Source of the DNA: Lycium barbarum
Lineage: Eukaryota; Streptophyta; Magnoliopsida; Solanales; Solanaceae
Assembly (NCBI RefSeq): GCF_019175385.1
Contig: NC_083340.1
Location: 23,448,336-23,512,335, forward strand
Length of the DNA stretch: 64,000 nucleotides
Reading direction: 5' to 3'
Part shown: positions 13,565 through 25,481 of the stretch, in pieces
How positions within the stretch are numbered: position 1 is the stretch's first letter
Layout: each line of letters begins with the position of its first letter
Notes under the pieces: generated by a model
Seen by the model: only the letters and a program-made list of their open reading frames with translations
Database searches by the model: none
What the model was told of the DNA's origin: nothing
Made by a program: the position numbers and the translations under genes

Positions 13565-13752
13565 GTGGTGTCCTAACTAGCCGCACCGATAACACCCTCC
13601 AGTCAAAACACGACACTGGCCCAAATGTGGTCTGCCGCAGGTCTGGCAGGATGGAGTAGTGGCATACATCTGTCCAGAACTACGATATCCAGAAGATGAT
13701 GATGATGGCCCCTTGGTACCCTGTCTATGATGTGGTCTATATGCAGACTCTA
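13565..13752 (-). pseudogene. gag: Gag zinc-knuckle segment, broken
   Basis: Between the gag body and pol lies a third reading frame that encodes the CCHC zinc knuckle (C-x2-C-x4-H-x4-C) needed for RNA packaging. Two lesions isolate it. A frameshift near 13765-13780, next to a CAG-rich run, separates it from the gag body. A TAG stop at 13577-13579 lies inside the knuckle, between its second cysteine and its histidine. Either would block translation into pol. Confidence 0.8.
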
Positions 13753-14328
13753 AACTGAATCTGTCTGAGAACCCTGTTGCTGCTGTCCCTGATTCCCTGC
13801 TCTGCGATTTTCACTAAAGCCGCCACTGAAAGATCCCCCTGTCCTGGCCTTCTTACGTAAATCGTTGGATGCACGTTCCTCGCGTCCTTTGTTTTCAATC
13901 TTTCTAGCAAGATCAACTGCCTCTGAGTAGGTCAACGTCTTTATCTGTGGGACTACTGCATTGTAGAGACGACCAACCAACCTATCAACAAACCTCCGCA
14001 CTCGGGCTGCTTCATCAGGCACCAAGTAAGGAGCATATCTAGCCAGCTTACAAAACTTGGTATTATACGTCGATACATCCATATCTGGAGTCTGAACCAG
14101 TCTCTCAAACTCATTAGCATATTTCTGTCTCAGACTGTCAGGAAGAAAATTATCCATGAACAACTTAGTGAACTCGTCCCATGTCAGTGGTGTTGTTCCT
14201 GCAGGTCTCCATAACAACAAAGTTTCATACCAGGTATAGGCCATGTCCTCTAGTTTGTATGCTGCAAGCTCCACGACTCTCTCACTGGAACATCCGAGAG
14301 CACGTAGTGCCTTAAGTGAGCTATCCAA
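13750..14328 (-). pseudogene. gag: Gag capsid region, C-terminal part
   Basis: 192 codons with the retrotransposon Gag motif (A-Y-x-L-x-x-M-A-x-x-W-Y near the start, then a W-x-x-F-x-x-x-F block), typical of the Ty3-type capsid domain. It is in frame with the N-terminal gag segment but separated from it by one TAA codon at 14335-14337. The terminal part runs into an out-of-frame stop because of the frameshift near 13770. The apparent start at 14328 is a TTG and not a real initiation codon. Confidence 0.85.
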
Positions 14329-14334
14329 GAACCC

Positions 14335-14799
14335 TTAAGGATCTGTTGAATTCTCAGAACCGGTGAATTTTGGTGATTTCAACTTCAGGAAATCTTGCAA
14401 GGATACCTCGTTGTTCCCAAAAGTCTGAGTCTGTGCAGGTGCCCGAGGATGTGGTTGTGTCTGAGCAGGTGCAATATTCTGCTGCTGAATCCTCTCTTGT
14501 CTATCCATTCTGTCTGCCAAACCCTCTATAACTCTCTGCATAGATATAAGTGCCTCAGCAGTGACACCCTCATGCGATGGTGGAGGTGGGCTAGCACTCA
14601 TTTCAGGAGTGGGCTCCCTCGTAGTCCTCGTGGTGGTACTGCGGGTCCTCGTGGTGGTACCGTGGCCCCTACCTTGGCCCCGTCTGTGAGCTCCGCCTCT
14701 TCCACTAGCGGTGGAGGCTGGCTGCCTACCCGAGGTGGCATTAGGTGCCTGTGGAACAACTGGCCTAGCTCCGCCAGAAGATGATCGAGTGTTAGCCAT
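14335..14799 (-). pseudogene. gag: Gag N-terminal part, premature stop
   Basis: 154 codons starting with ATG at 14799: a low-complexity, Ser/Gly/Thr/Arg-rich leader, then a proline/glutamine-rich stretch and the start of the conserved gag domain. It ends in a TAA that interrupts the capsid domain; the neighbouring frame continues directly beyond it, so a single base change at the stop is the likely cause. Overlapping frames on either strand here are shadows. Confidence 0.85.
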
Positions 14800-14998
14800 C
14801 TGATTACCAAAATAAATAATGTTAGATTCATCTAGTTGACCCTAAACGTCACACACGTAAGGAGGAATAAGAAAGAAAAACAAGACACATCCTATCACGC
14901 TCTCGCAGAATCACGATTATGGGAATGGCCGGCAACATAACCATAATTGAGATTCTACTACTAACATGTGCTCCATCAGTCATACCGAAATAACCTAG

Positions 14999-15010
14999 GC
15001 TCTGATACCA
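14999..15010 (-). other. Primer-binding site, initiator tRNA-Met type
   Basis: On the minus strand TGGTATCAGAGC starts four bases downstream of the 5' LTR. It matches the usual primer site complementary to the 3' end of plant initiator tRNA-Met, which primes first-strand synthesis in many LTR retrotransposons. Confidence 0.9.
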
Positions 15011-15014
15011 ACTT

Positions 15015-16864
15015 TGTCACGACCCAATTTAGGACCATGACCGGCGCTATGGGGTAGGGTTCCCAAAGCAAGCCTTAACGGGAATTTTATAGAAAATCGG
15101 CCAGAGTTTCCCCTGTTTTTATGATTATCCAAAACTTTCCTGTCTCAAAATCAACAACAAAAATATCCAATCTCAACCAAACTAAATGCAATCATCCTCA
15201 ATCAACCCGTTTTCAACGTAATAATACTAAAACATGTCTGAAATACGGGAAAAACGCCTAATACTAGTCACCAGTCTATAATGAATAAAGAATACTCATG
15301 GAATAAATCAAATGACTATGGAGCAACTCTAAGAATTCAAAAGAAAAGACCATCATAGATAATAGAATCTTGGCCCACGCGGACAAGTGCGGGGCTCACC
15401 AGGAACTTTCAACTCGTGCTCTCTAGTTACCGTAATCCTCACCAACGTCACCTGCGGTCTCTGGAAAAAAAATAGCGAGGAGTGAGACGCTTGCTCAGTG
15501 AGTAATAACACTTAACCACAACCGTTTTATTGGGGACAAGTCAGAAAACATGCTTATATAATATTCCTGAAATATCACGAATAAATGCCCTTTTTGCAAA
15601 AACAGTAGCAATAGCCAATCTTCTCTATTTTCAATATAAGCAGAATTCATTTAACAATTCGATAATGAACTCGGTAAATACTGTCATATCAACTCTTATA
15701 TCTGGGAGGTTTCCAAGAAAGGATCATGTAATCTACATCATGTGGACCCCTTCGTAAAAGGAGTCAAATATAACTGTAGGTCCCTACTCGAGGGAAAACT
15801 GTGCATGTATGCTAGTTCTACCTTTCCACTAGCGAGGACTGTAACTGTAATATGTAAATACAAGGTGCACCAGGTCTAACGAACCCGCCGTTAGCTACGG
15901 GATCCTTCAAAGTCTCCTCCCATTAATACTTTCCTTTGTAAATAATAAATACTCATATGAAAGCATTTTCAAACAATACAGGGCATTTCAATTCTTATCA
16001 AATCATGTAATTTCATTTCAGAAACGGTAATCATATCTCAAGTAACGGTAAAACATATCTAGTAACGGTGAAAACAATTAGAATAACTGGTAACCATCTC
16101 AAGTAAACTGTTCGGTACTATATCAAGTAAAGGACTTGTCCCACATGCAATTTCAAAGCATCAGTAACGCATTTTATTTTCAAAATCATGTATAAACCAT
16201 GAAGTTTATGAAAATACAAATTGCGATAAGATTACTACTCACCTCTCGATGCCAACTAACCAAAGCTCGACTCTTTATCGATCCAAACTGCTCAATTCGT
16301 GTGTGAATCTATAAATCAATATAAGTTTCTCTGTTATCGTCCGCTAACTCCAAAATCCAATAAATTCAAGTGGTAACCCATCACGATCCCAATTACCCAT
16401 ATCTCAATTTCGCTCAAAAGATCACTTTTATGTTATTGATGGACCTAGTAAATTTTATTCCTTACCATTTTCTTTATTCCCATTCATTCGTGCTAATTTG
16501 CTTCATCATGAGAATACATAATTAAGGTTATATCACTTAAACAATACTCCCAATCTCAATATCATAATTTAACTTAACCCAAATCTCTAAATCCCTGTAT
16601 ATATGAAAATACTAATTGAGATAGGAGCAAAAATATATGGTTACCTTGAATTGATAACTGAAGTTGAAGAAAGGTGGAAGGAGTGTTGAATTCGGATGAA
16701 GCTTCTGCTTCTATTTCTCTTTGCTTCACGTTTTTTTTTTTCAAAGTGCAGGTTCTGTTTTTTTTTTTCTTCTTCTGAAGTGGCTGCCCAACTTCAACTC
16801 ATATTTCTCTACATTTTGCCCCTATTTTCCTTTATTACGAATCTTGTGGCCAAGGCCCATTGTC

Positions 16865-16897
<33 letters not shown>

Positions 16898-16994
16898 ATT
16901 TAAGGGTTGCGGCCCAACATGCCTTTTATTCTTTTTTTATTTTATTTTTAAGTTTAATTAATTAAATATCTACACTTAAATATAGGATATTACA
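15015..16994 (-). repeat. 5' LTR of the chromovirus
   Basis: Plus-strand start TGTCACGACCC, end GATATTACA; about 1.98 kb. Nearly identical to 7923-9889, with scattered single-base differences and small poly-T length changes. Open frames in it (such as 15530-15757) are duplicated in the other LTR and have no known domain. Confidence 0.92.
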
Positions 16995-16999
16995 TTTAG

Positions 17000-19107
17000 T
17001 ATGGGGTGCGCTTTTTTTTTGGACATTATTAGTTTGCACTATTTTTATGCATATATTAAATATATATATGCACACATACTATGTTCAAAACACGATTAAT
17101 ATAACATTGTAATTTGTGATCCGTATCTAGAAATTTATTATATTAGTGTTTGCTACGAATACAAAGTCTGCATTTTTTTTTACATTGTTTTTTTTTTTAA
17201 TATGGGATTCACTTTTTTTTTTTATATTGCTTGATTTTGTCAATATGGGATACTATGTTCAAAACACGATTAATATAACATTGTAGTTTGTGCTCCGTAT
17301 CTAAAACTTTATTATATTAGTGTTTGCTATTAATACAAAATCTGCACTTTTTATTTTTTACATTGTTTGTTTTTTTAATATGGAATTCACTTTTTTTTTT
17401 ATATTGCTTGATTTTGTTAATATGGGGTCCACTTTTTTTTCGCATGAGTTTGGAGACGGTGGGGTCCACTTTTTTTTTCATGAGTTTGGGGAGGGTGGGG
17501 TCCAGTTTTTTTTTTTAGTTTTTTTTTTTTAAGAGTGACTGTCGACGAAGCATGAGTAAACCGATGCTTCTATATAGTAGAAAAATAAAAATATAATAAA
17601 CTATTTCTATCTACTTTTTAGAAGAGTTGGTAATATAAAGTATAAAACGTCATTTTTTTGCCCTTAAATAAAAAAATGGGTGGGATCACAAAGGAATTTT
17701 TTACTCTTAAATAAAAAAGTAGGACCGAATACGGAGGACGATCTTACCTCTATAAACCGGCTCTTCTATATAGTAGTAATAGTAAAGTAATACATATAAT
17801 TTTTTTATCAAATTTTGATTTGGATAATTCTAATTCAAATTATTATATTAATTTTACATGTTTAAGATGAAACGAAGTACAAATTTGATTTTCTATTTGA
17901 ATGAAGAACTTCTATTTTTTAATTTTTAGTAAATATTTTTTGTTTAACTCATTTTACTTGTCATGTTTATTTTTTACACGGTTTTTTAAGGAAATGTCAA
18001 TTAGAATTATAATTTCACTAATTTACCTTATTAATTATTTGATCTCCATTTAATATTATTTTTTCTTTTATGACATTAATCTCTTTTCACATTTATTAGA
18101 GTAAGGAAAAAATGAAAAAGTAATTAGATTCTATCTTATTTTAATATATAAGTATTTTAAGTATGCTGCTATACAATAATTTCATTTACTCCCACTAATG
18201 GGTTGATACGCATGTGGCAATGAATCCATCATTATTGATTTAATTGTTTGCTTTTCTAAGCACTTTTTTTTAACACTGTTTATTTTTTTTAATATGGGAT
18301 TCATTTTTTTTTAATATTTCTTGATTTTGTTAATATGGGGTCCGCTTTTTTTCCCGTGAGTTTGGATGTGGTGGGTCCCATTATTTTTTTTTTAATACTG
18401 GTTGGTATTTAATATGGGGCCATGAAGAACTTCTATTTTTTAATTTTTGGTAAATAATTTTTGTTTAACTCATTTTACTTGTCATGTTGTTTTTTACACC
18501 GTTTTTTAAGGAAACGTCAATTAGAATTATAATTTCACTAATTTAGCTTATTAATTATTTGATCTCCATTTAATATTATTTTTTATTTTATGACATTAAT
18601 CTCTTTTCACATTTATTAGAGTAAGGAAAAATTGAAAAAGTAATTAAATTCTATCTTATTTTAATATATAAGTATTTTAAGTATGTTGCTGTACAATAAT
18701 TTCATTTGCTCCCACTAATGGGTTGATACGCATGTGGCAATAAATCCATCATTATTGATTTAATTGTTTGATTTTCTAAGCATTTGTTTTTTAACATTGC
18801 TTGTTTTATTAATATGGGATTCATATTTTTTTTAATATTGCTTGATTCTGTTAATATGGGGTCCACTTTTTTTTCCCGTGAGTTTGGATGTGGCGAGTTT
18901 CACTTTTTTTTCTTCGTTTTTTTTTATTGCTTGCTGTTATTTAGTATGGGGCCCACCCTTTTTTTAAGGGACAACGGACGATGAAGCATGGGTCTAAACC
19001 CATGCTTTATATAGTTTTTTTTTTTTTTTATATTTTTTATATTGCTTGGTGTCGTTTAGTATGGGGCTCACCCTTTTGGACATTATTAGTTTGCACTATT
19101 TTTATGC

Positions 19108-19152
<45 letters not shown>

Positions 19153-19998
19153 TATGTTCAAAACACGATTGATATAACATTGTAATTTGTGCTCCGTATC
19201 CAAAACTTTATTATGTTAGTGTTTGCTAAGAATACAAAGTCTGCATTTTTTTTTTGACATTGTTTATTTTTTTAATATGGGATTCATTTTTTTTTTATAT
19301 ATATATTGCTTGATTTTGTTAATATGGGATACTACGTTCAAAACACGATTAATATAACATTGTAGTTTGTGCTTTGTATTTAAAACTTTATTATATTAGT
19401 GTTTGCTACGAATAGGCACGGTGTTTAATATGGGGCCCACAATTTGTTTTTTAACATTGTTTGTTTTTTTAATATGGGATTCACTTTTTTTTTACTATTG
19501 CTTGATTTTCTTAATATGGGGTTCACTTTTTTTTTCCCGTGAGTTTGGATGTGGTGGGTTCCATTTTTTTTTTAATACTGGATGGTGTTTAATATGGGGC
19601 CCACAATTTATTTTTAATATTAGTTGTTGTTTAATATATATGGGGCCCATAATTTTTCTTTTTACAATTTTTTTTATGGGCCTGTTTAATATGGGGCCTA
19701 ATTTTTTTATATTTTTTTATATATACTATGCTCAAAACACAATTGATATAACATTATAATTTGTGCTCCATATCTAAAACTTTATTATATTAGTGTTAGC
19801 TAAGAATACAAAGTCTGCATTTTTTTTTTGACATTGTTTATTTTTTTAATATGGGATTTTTTTTTTATATTGTTTGATTTTGTCAATATGGGATACTATG
19901 TTCAAAACACGATTAATATAACATTGTAGTTTGTGCTCCGTATTTAAAATTTTATTATATTACTGTTTGCTACGAATACGCATGGTGTTTAATATGGG
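17000..19998 (+). repeat. Helitron-related AT-rich repeat array, part 2
   Basis: At least five further copies of the 'tatgttcaaaacacgat ... gtgtttgct' unit and many 'aatatggg(g/a)...cac' plus poly-T blocks, arranged as imperfect higher-order tandem repeats. Two similar stretches of about 300 bp (around 17890-18250 and 18430-18780) are direct duplicates. Small hairpins followed by 'tatatagt' lie near 17548-17578 and 18978-19016 and resemble Helitron 3' tails. No genes; the open frames here are phenylalanine-rich translations of poly-T. Confidence 0.6.
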
Positions 19999-20003
19999 GC
20001 CCA

Positions 20004-20474
20004 TGACAGTTTTGCAAAAATGTCCAGTTTGGTCTCTTTTTGACTTTCTTTTCACTTGGTTTCTTCCGATCACTTCTAAATCACATGAAGCTGGATAGAG
20101 CACCAATATCTCATAAATCAGCCGAGGTGCAGCATCTGCGACACAAGATGCGACTCGCAGGTTCCACATGCAAGTCGCATGTGTTGCATCATTGTCTTAT
20201 TTTATTTGGCCATCCTCTATCAACAGATGCTGCACCACCTGCGACTCGCATGCAGTACCTGCGATTCGCAGGTGGTGCTCTGGTTCATTTCAGCTATCTT
20301 GGCTTGGTTTGCTCTATTTTGTTCCATTTTGATCCATTTTGCTCTTTTATGCTCTCCGGGCATCTTTTCCTACAAAACAATATAAAAACACAAAAAGTAA
20401 CAACAAAAGTGCTTAAAGAGTCACAAAAACTTAAGGAATTAGCATCGAATATCGCGTAACTTCACGACTTATCA
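20004..20474 (-). repeat. 3' LTR, internally deleted
   Basis: Matches 24994-25476 closely but lacks about 1 kb present in the other LTR. The outer border TGA is kept and followed directly by the CAGTTTTGC found deep inside the full LTR. The intact LTR has TGA at both deletion edges, so a deletion through a 3-bp microhomology explains it. Confidence 0.8.
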
Positions 20475-20475
20475 A

Positions 20476-20510
20476 CACCCCCAACTTAAAGTCTTTGCTT
20501 GTCCTCAAGC
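20476..20510 (-). other. Polypurine tract region
   Basis: Read on the minus strand: GAGGACAAGCAAAG, then an A/T stretch and GTTGGGGGTGTT directly before the LTR. This is the typical polypurine arrangement before the 3' LTR of Athila/Tat-type elements. Confidence 0.7.
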
Positions 20511-22422
20511 AAATCAAAATAAAAATCTCAATGAGGAACCACTTTAAGCACAAAAACATGACTTTGGTTGGTACCAACAATTAGGCTACAAGCATGTGAA
20601 GTTTCAACCAAATAACTCCCTCATTTCAAAATACAATTTCAAGAATGCAATAGAGATTTAAAACCATCAAGCAACAACACTCAAGCCTCAATAAGTGACT
20701 CAAAACCACTAGCTTACTAGATATGCTCATTTGACTCAACTTGGAATTTTTGAACATCACCAATCTATCATAATCCATATGCCCTCACAAGAAAGAAAGT
20801 CCTAAAATCACTATATTCACAACAACAGCGCAAGGGACAAATACACAAAAGTCACTCACACTCGACAAAGAAGTTCTAGTGCTAACAAATATCACACCAT
20901 AAGCTTGCCCTTATTTTCAATCATCACTAACTCAAGAACATTCAGTTGGAGATCACATAGGGACTTTTTAAGCTCGTAATGTAGGCTTAGGGAAGGGTAG
21001 GATAAGTATTTGAGATACAAGTGACTACGCCCTCCTTGAACACTACACAAACTTTCCTCTTCATTTCAAAACATCGCTCCTTCCTTTGCATACTAGTTTC
21101 CACAATTAGTCAATTTTTTTTTAATTTATTTATTTATTTGCACAAAAAGTTTTCAACATTTTTGTATTTTTCAAATTTTCTTCCTTTCTTTTGACTTTTT
21201 CACAACACCAACCTTCACCACTCTCAACCAACACTAACACCCCCACTTAGGCTTTTGGCCTCAAATTCACAAGTTCATGTTTAAGGAGGGAAAGGTTCAA
21301 AAGAGAGACTTTTCATCGAACAGGGTAAAGGCTTGTAATGGGGCAATCAAAGAAAATGTCATAAGCTCAAATGGGGTTACTAGTGATATTATTTATGCAA
21401 TGGTAGGCTAGAAAGGCTAAAGAGGCTTTGAATTTCAAAAATCACAAAGATAGCCCAATGTCATCTCTCCAACCAACATAATCAAAATTAGCATTGAACG
21501 ACTAACCGGGCAAGTTCTAGATGATAAAAGTAAACACAAGAATTATTCAACAAACACTCACACACATGGCATATGAACGAGTCAAGATGGATCAATTTCA
21601 CTTCCCAAGCAAGAACAACTAGTGCAATATCTCATAATCCAAAGTAAACGCAACTAGTAGGTAAAGAGTCACCAAATGAGCCAAAAAGTTGTCACAAAGA
21701 TCATTCTTTCCTATGCACCTTGCTTTTTAACTTTCACAAAACAATTTGGAGGGGTATTCGCATTTCAATTTCACATGCAAGAGACTAACTCTATTAGTAC
21801 CAAACAAGCCAAGAGTTTCCACATTTTTCCTCAAAGAAAATAAAATAATAAGAGTGACTAATCCACAACATGTCAAAAGAACAAAATTTTCAAAAATTTT
21901 GAGCAAGTTTCAAAATATAATGTGCTACCACATACCACCCCCAACTGTAAACATTGCAGTGTCCTCGCTGCACATAATCAAAACAAAACAGAAAAATAGA
22001 AAGGGAAAGATTTTTTTTTTTTGCTCTCTGTCACCATGTGCGACGTGACCTGCGAATCGCAGGTTATGACACCAGAAAAAAAAAAATTCGCAGTTTTTAC
22101 TGGTTTTGGGGGCTCTCCGGATATCCGACATGCTCAAAACAACTCCAAAAATTCTGAAACTTTGCAGATTAGTCAAAAACCATAAACTAAACTATTCTAA
22201 AAAATAAAATTTCAAAAACGATTTAAAACTTTTAAAACGATGGGTTACCTCCCACCAAGCGCTTGATTTAACGTCGCGGCACGACGGTTACCTTTACCAC
22301 TTTTCCTTCCATTTGGAAGATATGAATTTGCACCCCAACTTTGAATCAAGATCATGATGACGCTCATGGGGCGGTGGTAGAAAAACAAGGAGGCCAACTT
22401 TCGGGTATCGCATTTTGCACTT
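20511..22422 (-). other. Non-coding interior of the non-autonomous element
   Basis: About 1.9 kb between the reading frame and the 3' LTR without a convincing coding frame. It is rich in 'tcaa' and 'cactca' short repeats. It probably is the untranslated 3' part of the element transcript. Confidence 0.5.
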
Positions 22423-23823
22423 CTAGTGATGCATGCCATTTTGTCTTCTTGGCATAGCAAACTTCAAAATGAAAACGCTTTCTTCTTCATCTCCAAAATT
22501 CTCCATAGGCTCGGTTAGTTCAACTTCCATTTCACTAACCAAGCATAATGTTGAAAAATGGTTGGAATGAGGTCCAACGCGCTCAAATTCCAAATTTGCA
22601 TGAATTTTGACATCCTCACCCAAAAATGAACTAGAGTCTTCAAAAATTATTTTATGAATTTTTTTATGTAACTCTAGTATCATTTCTTCAATTTCGGAAT
22701 CATTCACTATTTTTGGGTTGGTAGGCTGGCAATTTACCATTAGCTCATGAAAATCAATCTTGACCTCTACTTCATTGGAAACCAACTCAAAACTACAATC
22801 CATGGCCCTTTGATATTGAGCATCACATGCCTCAATCTTTGCATTCAATTCGGCCTCCAATTTTTGGATAGCAATTTCAAGTAGCTCCACTTCTTGACAG
22901 TGCTCAACATGTATTTTTAGAAATTCTTCCATCATCCATGAAATGCCTTCACGGTGATCCCCATAGGCTTCAAGTTGTTGAGCTTGATTCATTAGCCAAT
23001 CTTAGCTCAAAATTTCCATCTTGTCAAGTTTTTCTTCATTGTGAGAGTCGTCTAACTCTTGCAAAAATCCATCCATGGTGAGATATACCTTTTGGATAGT
23101 TTCATCATCTCCATGTTGAACTTCTTCCCACAATTTGGTCAAGACTTGTCCATAGTCTTTGTTCCTCCCCATTATGCTTTTCAAAATTTCCTCAACTTCT
23201 TCTTTTTGAGAATTGGAGATTTCTTCTTCAAGATTTTGCTCTTCTTCAAGTTGAACCACTTCTTCAATTTCACAACTTTCGTTGTGGTCACAAGAATGTT
23301 CGGGCTCATCTTTTAAATTTGAAATCTCTTCTTCAACCAATTCATTTTGAGGAGTAGAAACTTTCATGATAATTGAGGAATTGACATCCTCAAATGAATC
23401 ATTCATTCTTTTCATAGCTTCTCCATTTTCTAAAATGGATTGTTGGACGAGCTTTCGCTCTTCCTCCATTTTAGCTTCTCGATCTAAGTATGTTTGGAGC
23501 ATTGCCATGATGCCTTCAAATCCGGCACTTTGTCCTTCACTTGCCATGTAATTTTCCCTATCAAACTCAAAAGCACAACTAGCATTTTCGTTAGAACAAC
23601 TTGGGGGAGGGGAAGCAAAATAATTGGGACGATCACCCCAATGTCCACCTTGACCCCCACATATATTACAAATATTCCCCTCATAGGATTGAGACGGTGC
23701 ACATATCTCTCTCCCGGAAATTTTTTCACAATCTTTCCAAAAGTGGGGTCCTTCACAATATGGACATGGGTCATCAAAATATGGATTGCAACCATCAAAC
23801 CCATTTTCATTCCAAGATGCCAT
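22423..23823 (-). pseudogene. Gag-like protein with zinc knuckle and acidic coiled coil, one stop
   Basis: The best start is the ATG at 23823 (MASWNENGF); the frame is open further upstream to 23934, but that part reads as hydrophobic leader sequence. The N-terminus has a zinc-knuckle-like C-x2-C-x3-H-x4-C (CPYCEGPHFWKDC) and, about 30 residues later, a second partial one (CNICGGQGGH) lacking its last cysteine. Then follow a phenylalanine/tyrosine-containing linker and long glutamate-rich segments that look like coiled coil. A TAA at 23002-23004 interrupts the frame; codons continue in phase to 22423, giving about 470 codons plus the stop. No protease or polymerase motif exists. Presumably it is a Gag derivative that binds element RNA; the acidic part has no function I recognise. 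Confidence 0.65.
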
Positions 23824-23971
23824 AGAGACAAAAGTAAAAAATAAAATAAAAACTAAACACAAAACACAAAACACACAAAAAAGAAAAATCACAAACACAT
23901 TTTCACAAATATTCACAAGTTTGGACCAAAGCAAGTAAGCTAAAATCCCAAACTAACCCAAATACACCAAA

Positions 23972-23993
23972 TTGTTCCCCGGCAACGGCGCCA
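23972..23993 (-). other. Primer-binding site, Athila type (tRNA-Asp)
   Basis: On the minus strand TGGCGCCGTTGCCGGGGA lies a few bases after the LTR end. This is the primer site described for Athila-group elements, complementary to the 3' end of tRNA-Asp. Confidence 0.85.
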
Positions 23994-23997
23994 TTTT

Positions 23998-25476
23998 TGA
24001 TAACGTCCAAATACACTCCTCAAAGAGAAAGTGTACACGGTCGTATGCAATATATTTACCCAACTATGAGTCGGGGTCGATCCCACAGGGAACAATATGC
24101 TAGGCGATTAAGAAAGTAAGGAATTTTCACCAACTAAGCTAAAGCCAAACGATAAATGGTATTTTGGTTTTTGGAGAAAAACTATAACTAATGCGGAAAT
24201 GTAAACTAACCTAGAAAGCGAGTAAAATGATCAATGGCCACAAGCATGGATAATAGGAGATTACACTCAAGTAACGATCCAATGTATTTTATGATATTAA
24301 AACTAAGAACGAGGTTATGTTAATAGATAATGATTTCTAAAATCTCATTGAAAGTCTTCCAACCAAATCAACGAATTTCACTCTAAGATTTTCCAAGCCT
24401 TAGAGTGTGATATTAGACACAATCAATTTAACCTCAAGTAACTATCCTCTTCCGAGCTCAAGTTATTAGAAGAGTTTAATGACCCAAATTCTTGTTAATT
24501 AATCTTTCCCAACCTATATTTTCTCTTCCGAGCTCAATCTAAGTAAATGGGTGAGTCCTAGGGTTAGCTAATCCCTTTGGAAACAATCAAGAACGAGATT
24601 AATTAAATCAACAATAACCCACTTCATTAAGAATAAAAATCTTTCAATACATAAGCAAAACAAGAGTTTCAATCCAAACTTTAACAATGTATACTTCCAT
24701 AAACAAGGTTCAAGTATAGAAATGAAATACTGCACACTAAAATATTCAATACAAAACAAGGAATTGAAGAAAGGTTTAAGAATTATCTCATTAAAGTGCT
24801 CCAATCTTGTCCTCCAATGGTGTAGGTGAAACCCTAGCCGCCAAAACTTGCAAAATGACCAAAGATGATAATGATATGCCCTAAGTCTCTCTTTTGCAGC
24901 TGCCCTAATTTTTTCAAGTCCAAAAAATGACAAAATAAACCCTAAAGTTTCAGTTTTGCAAATCTGTCCCGTTTTTGCAAAACTGTCCAGTTTTGACAGT
25001 TTTGCAAAAATGTCCAGTTTGGCCTCTTTTTGACTTTCTTTTCACTTGGTTTCTTCCGATCACTTCTAAATCACATGAAGCTGGATAGAGCACCAATATC
25101 TCATAAATCAGCCGAGGTGCAGCATCTGCGACACAGGATGCGACTCGTAGGTTCCACATGCAAGTCGCATGTGGTGTCGCATGTGTTGCATCATTGTCTT
25201 ATTTTATTTGGCCATCCTTTGTCAACAGATGCTGCACCACCTGCGACTCGCATGCAGTACCTGCGATTCGCAGGTCGTGCTCTGGTTCATTTCAGCTATC
25301 TTGGCTTGTTTTGCTCTATTTTGTTCAATTTTGATCCATTTTGCTCTTTTATGCTCTCCGGGCATCTTTTCCTACAAAACAACATAAAAACACAAAAAGT
25401 AACAACAAAAATGCTTAAAGAGTCACAAAAACTTAAGGAATTAGCATCGAATATCGCGTAATTTCACGACTCATCA
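23998..25476 (-). repeat. 5' LTR, full length
   Basis: Plus-strand start TGATAACGTCC, end CATCA, 1479 bp. It holds 'ggggtcgatcccacaggga' near its start and several 'tgcgactcgcag' motifs near 25130-25280. The solo LTR at 42171-43532 is a diverged relative of the same length class. Confidence 0.85.
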
Positions 25477-25481
25477 GCCCA

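Larger units (their letters stand above)
7923..16994 (-). mobile_element. Full-length Ty3/gypsy chromovirus (Tekay/Del-like)
   Basis: The element is bounded by two LTRs of about 1.97 kb with TG...CA ends and the 5-bp TSD TTTAG (7918-7922 and 16995-16999). Reading on the minus strand gives 5' LTR, tRNA primer site, gag, pol with a C-terminal chromodomain, polypurine tract and 3' LTR. Domain order protease - reverse transcriptase - RNase H - integrase - chromodomain places it in the chromovirus branch of Ty3/gypsy; clade Tekay/Del is my best guess. The LTRs differ at roughly two to three dozen positions by eye, so the insertion is fairly recent. Pol is open but gag has three disabling lesions. 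It inserted into the Helitron-type array: the pre-insertion sequence 'gtttagtatgggg' occurs uninterrupted near 19057. Confidence 0.93.
20004..25476 (-). mobile_element. Non-autonomous LTR retrotransposon with Athila-type primer site
   Basis: The element is flanked by the TSD GCCCA (19999-20003 and 25477-25481) and starts TG, ends CA. On the minus strand it runs: 5' LTR (23998-25476), primer site, a roughly 500-codon frame broken by one stop, non-coding sequence, a polypurine tract and a shortened 3' LTR (20004-20474). No protease, reverse transcriptase, RNase H or integrase is present in the 3.5 kb interior, so it must have relied on another element's enzymes. The primer site and polypurine region point to an Athila/Tat-type partner. 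It inserted into the Helitron-type array. A solo LTR of the same family lies at 42171-43532. Confidence 0.85.
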
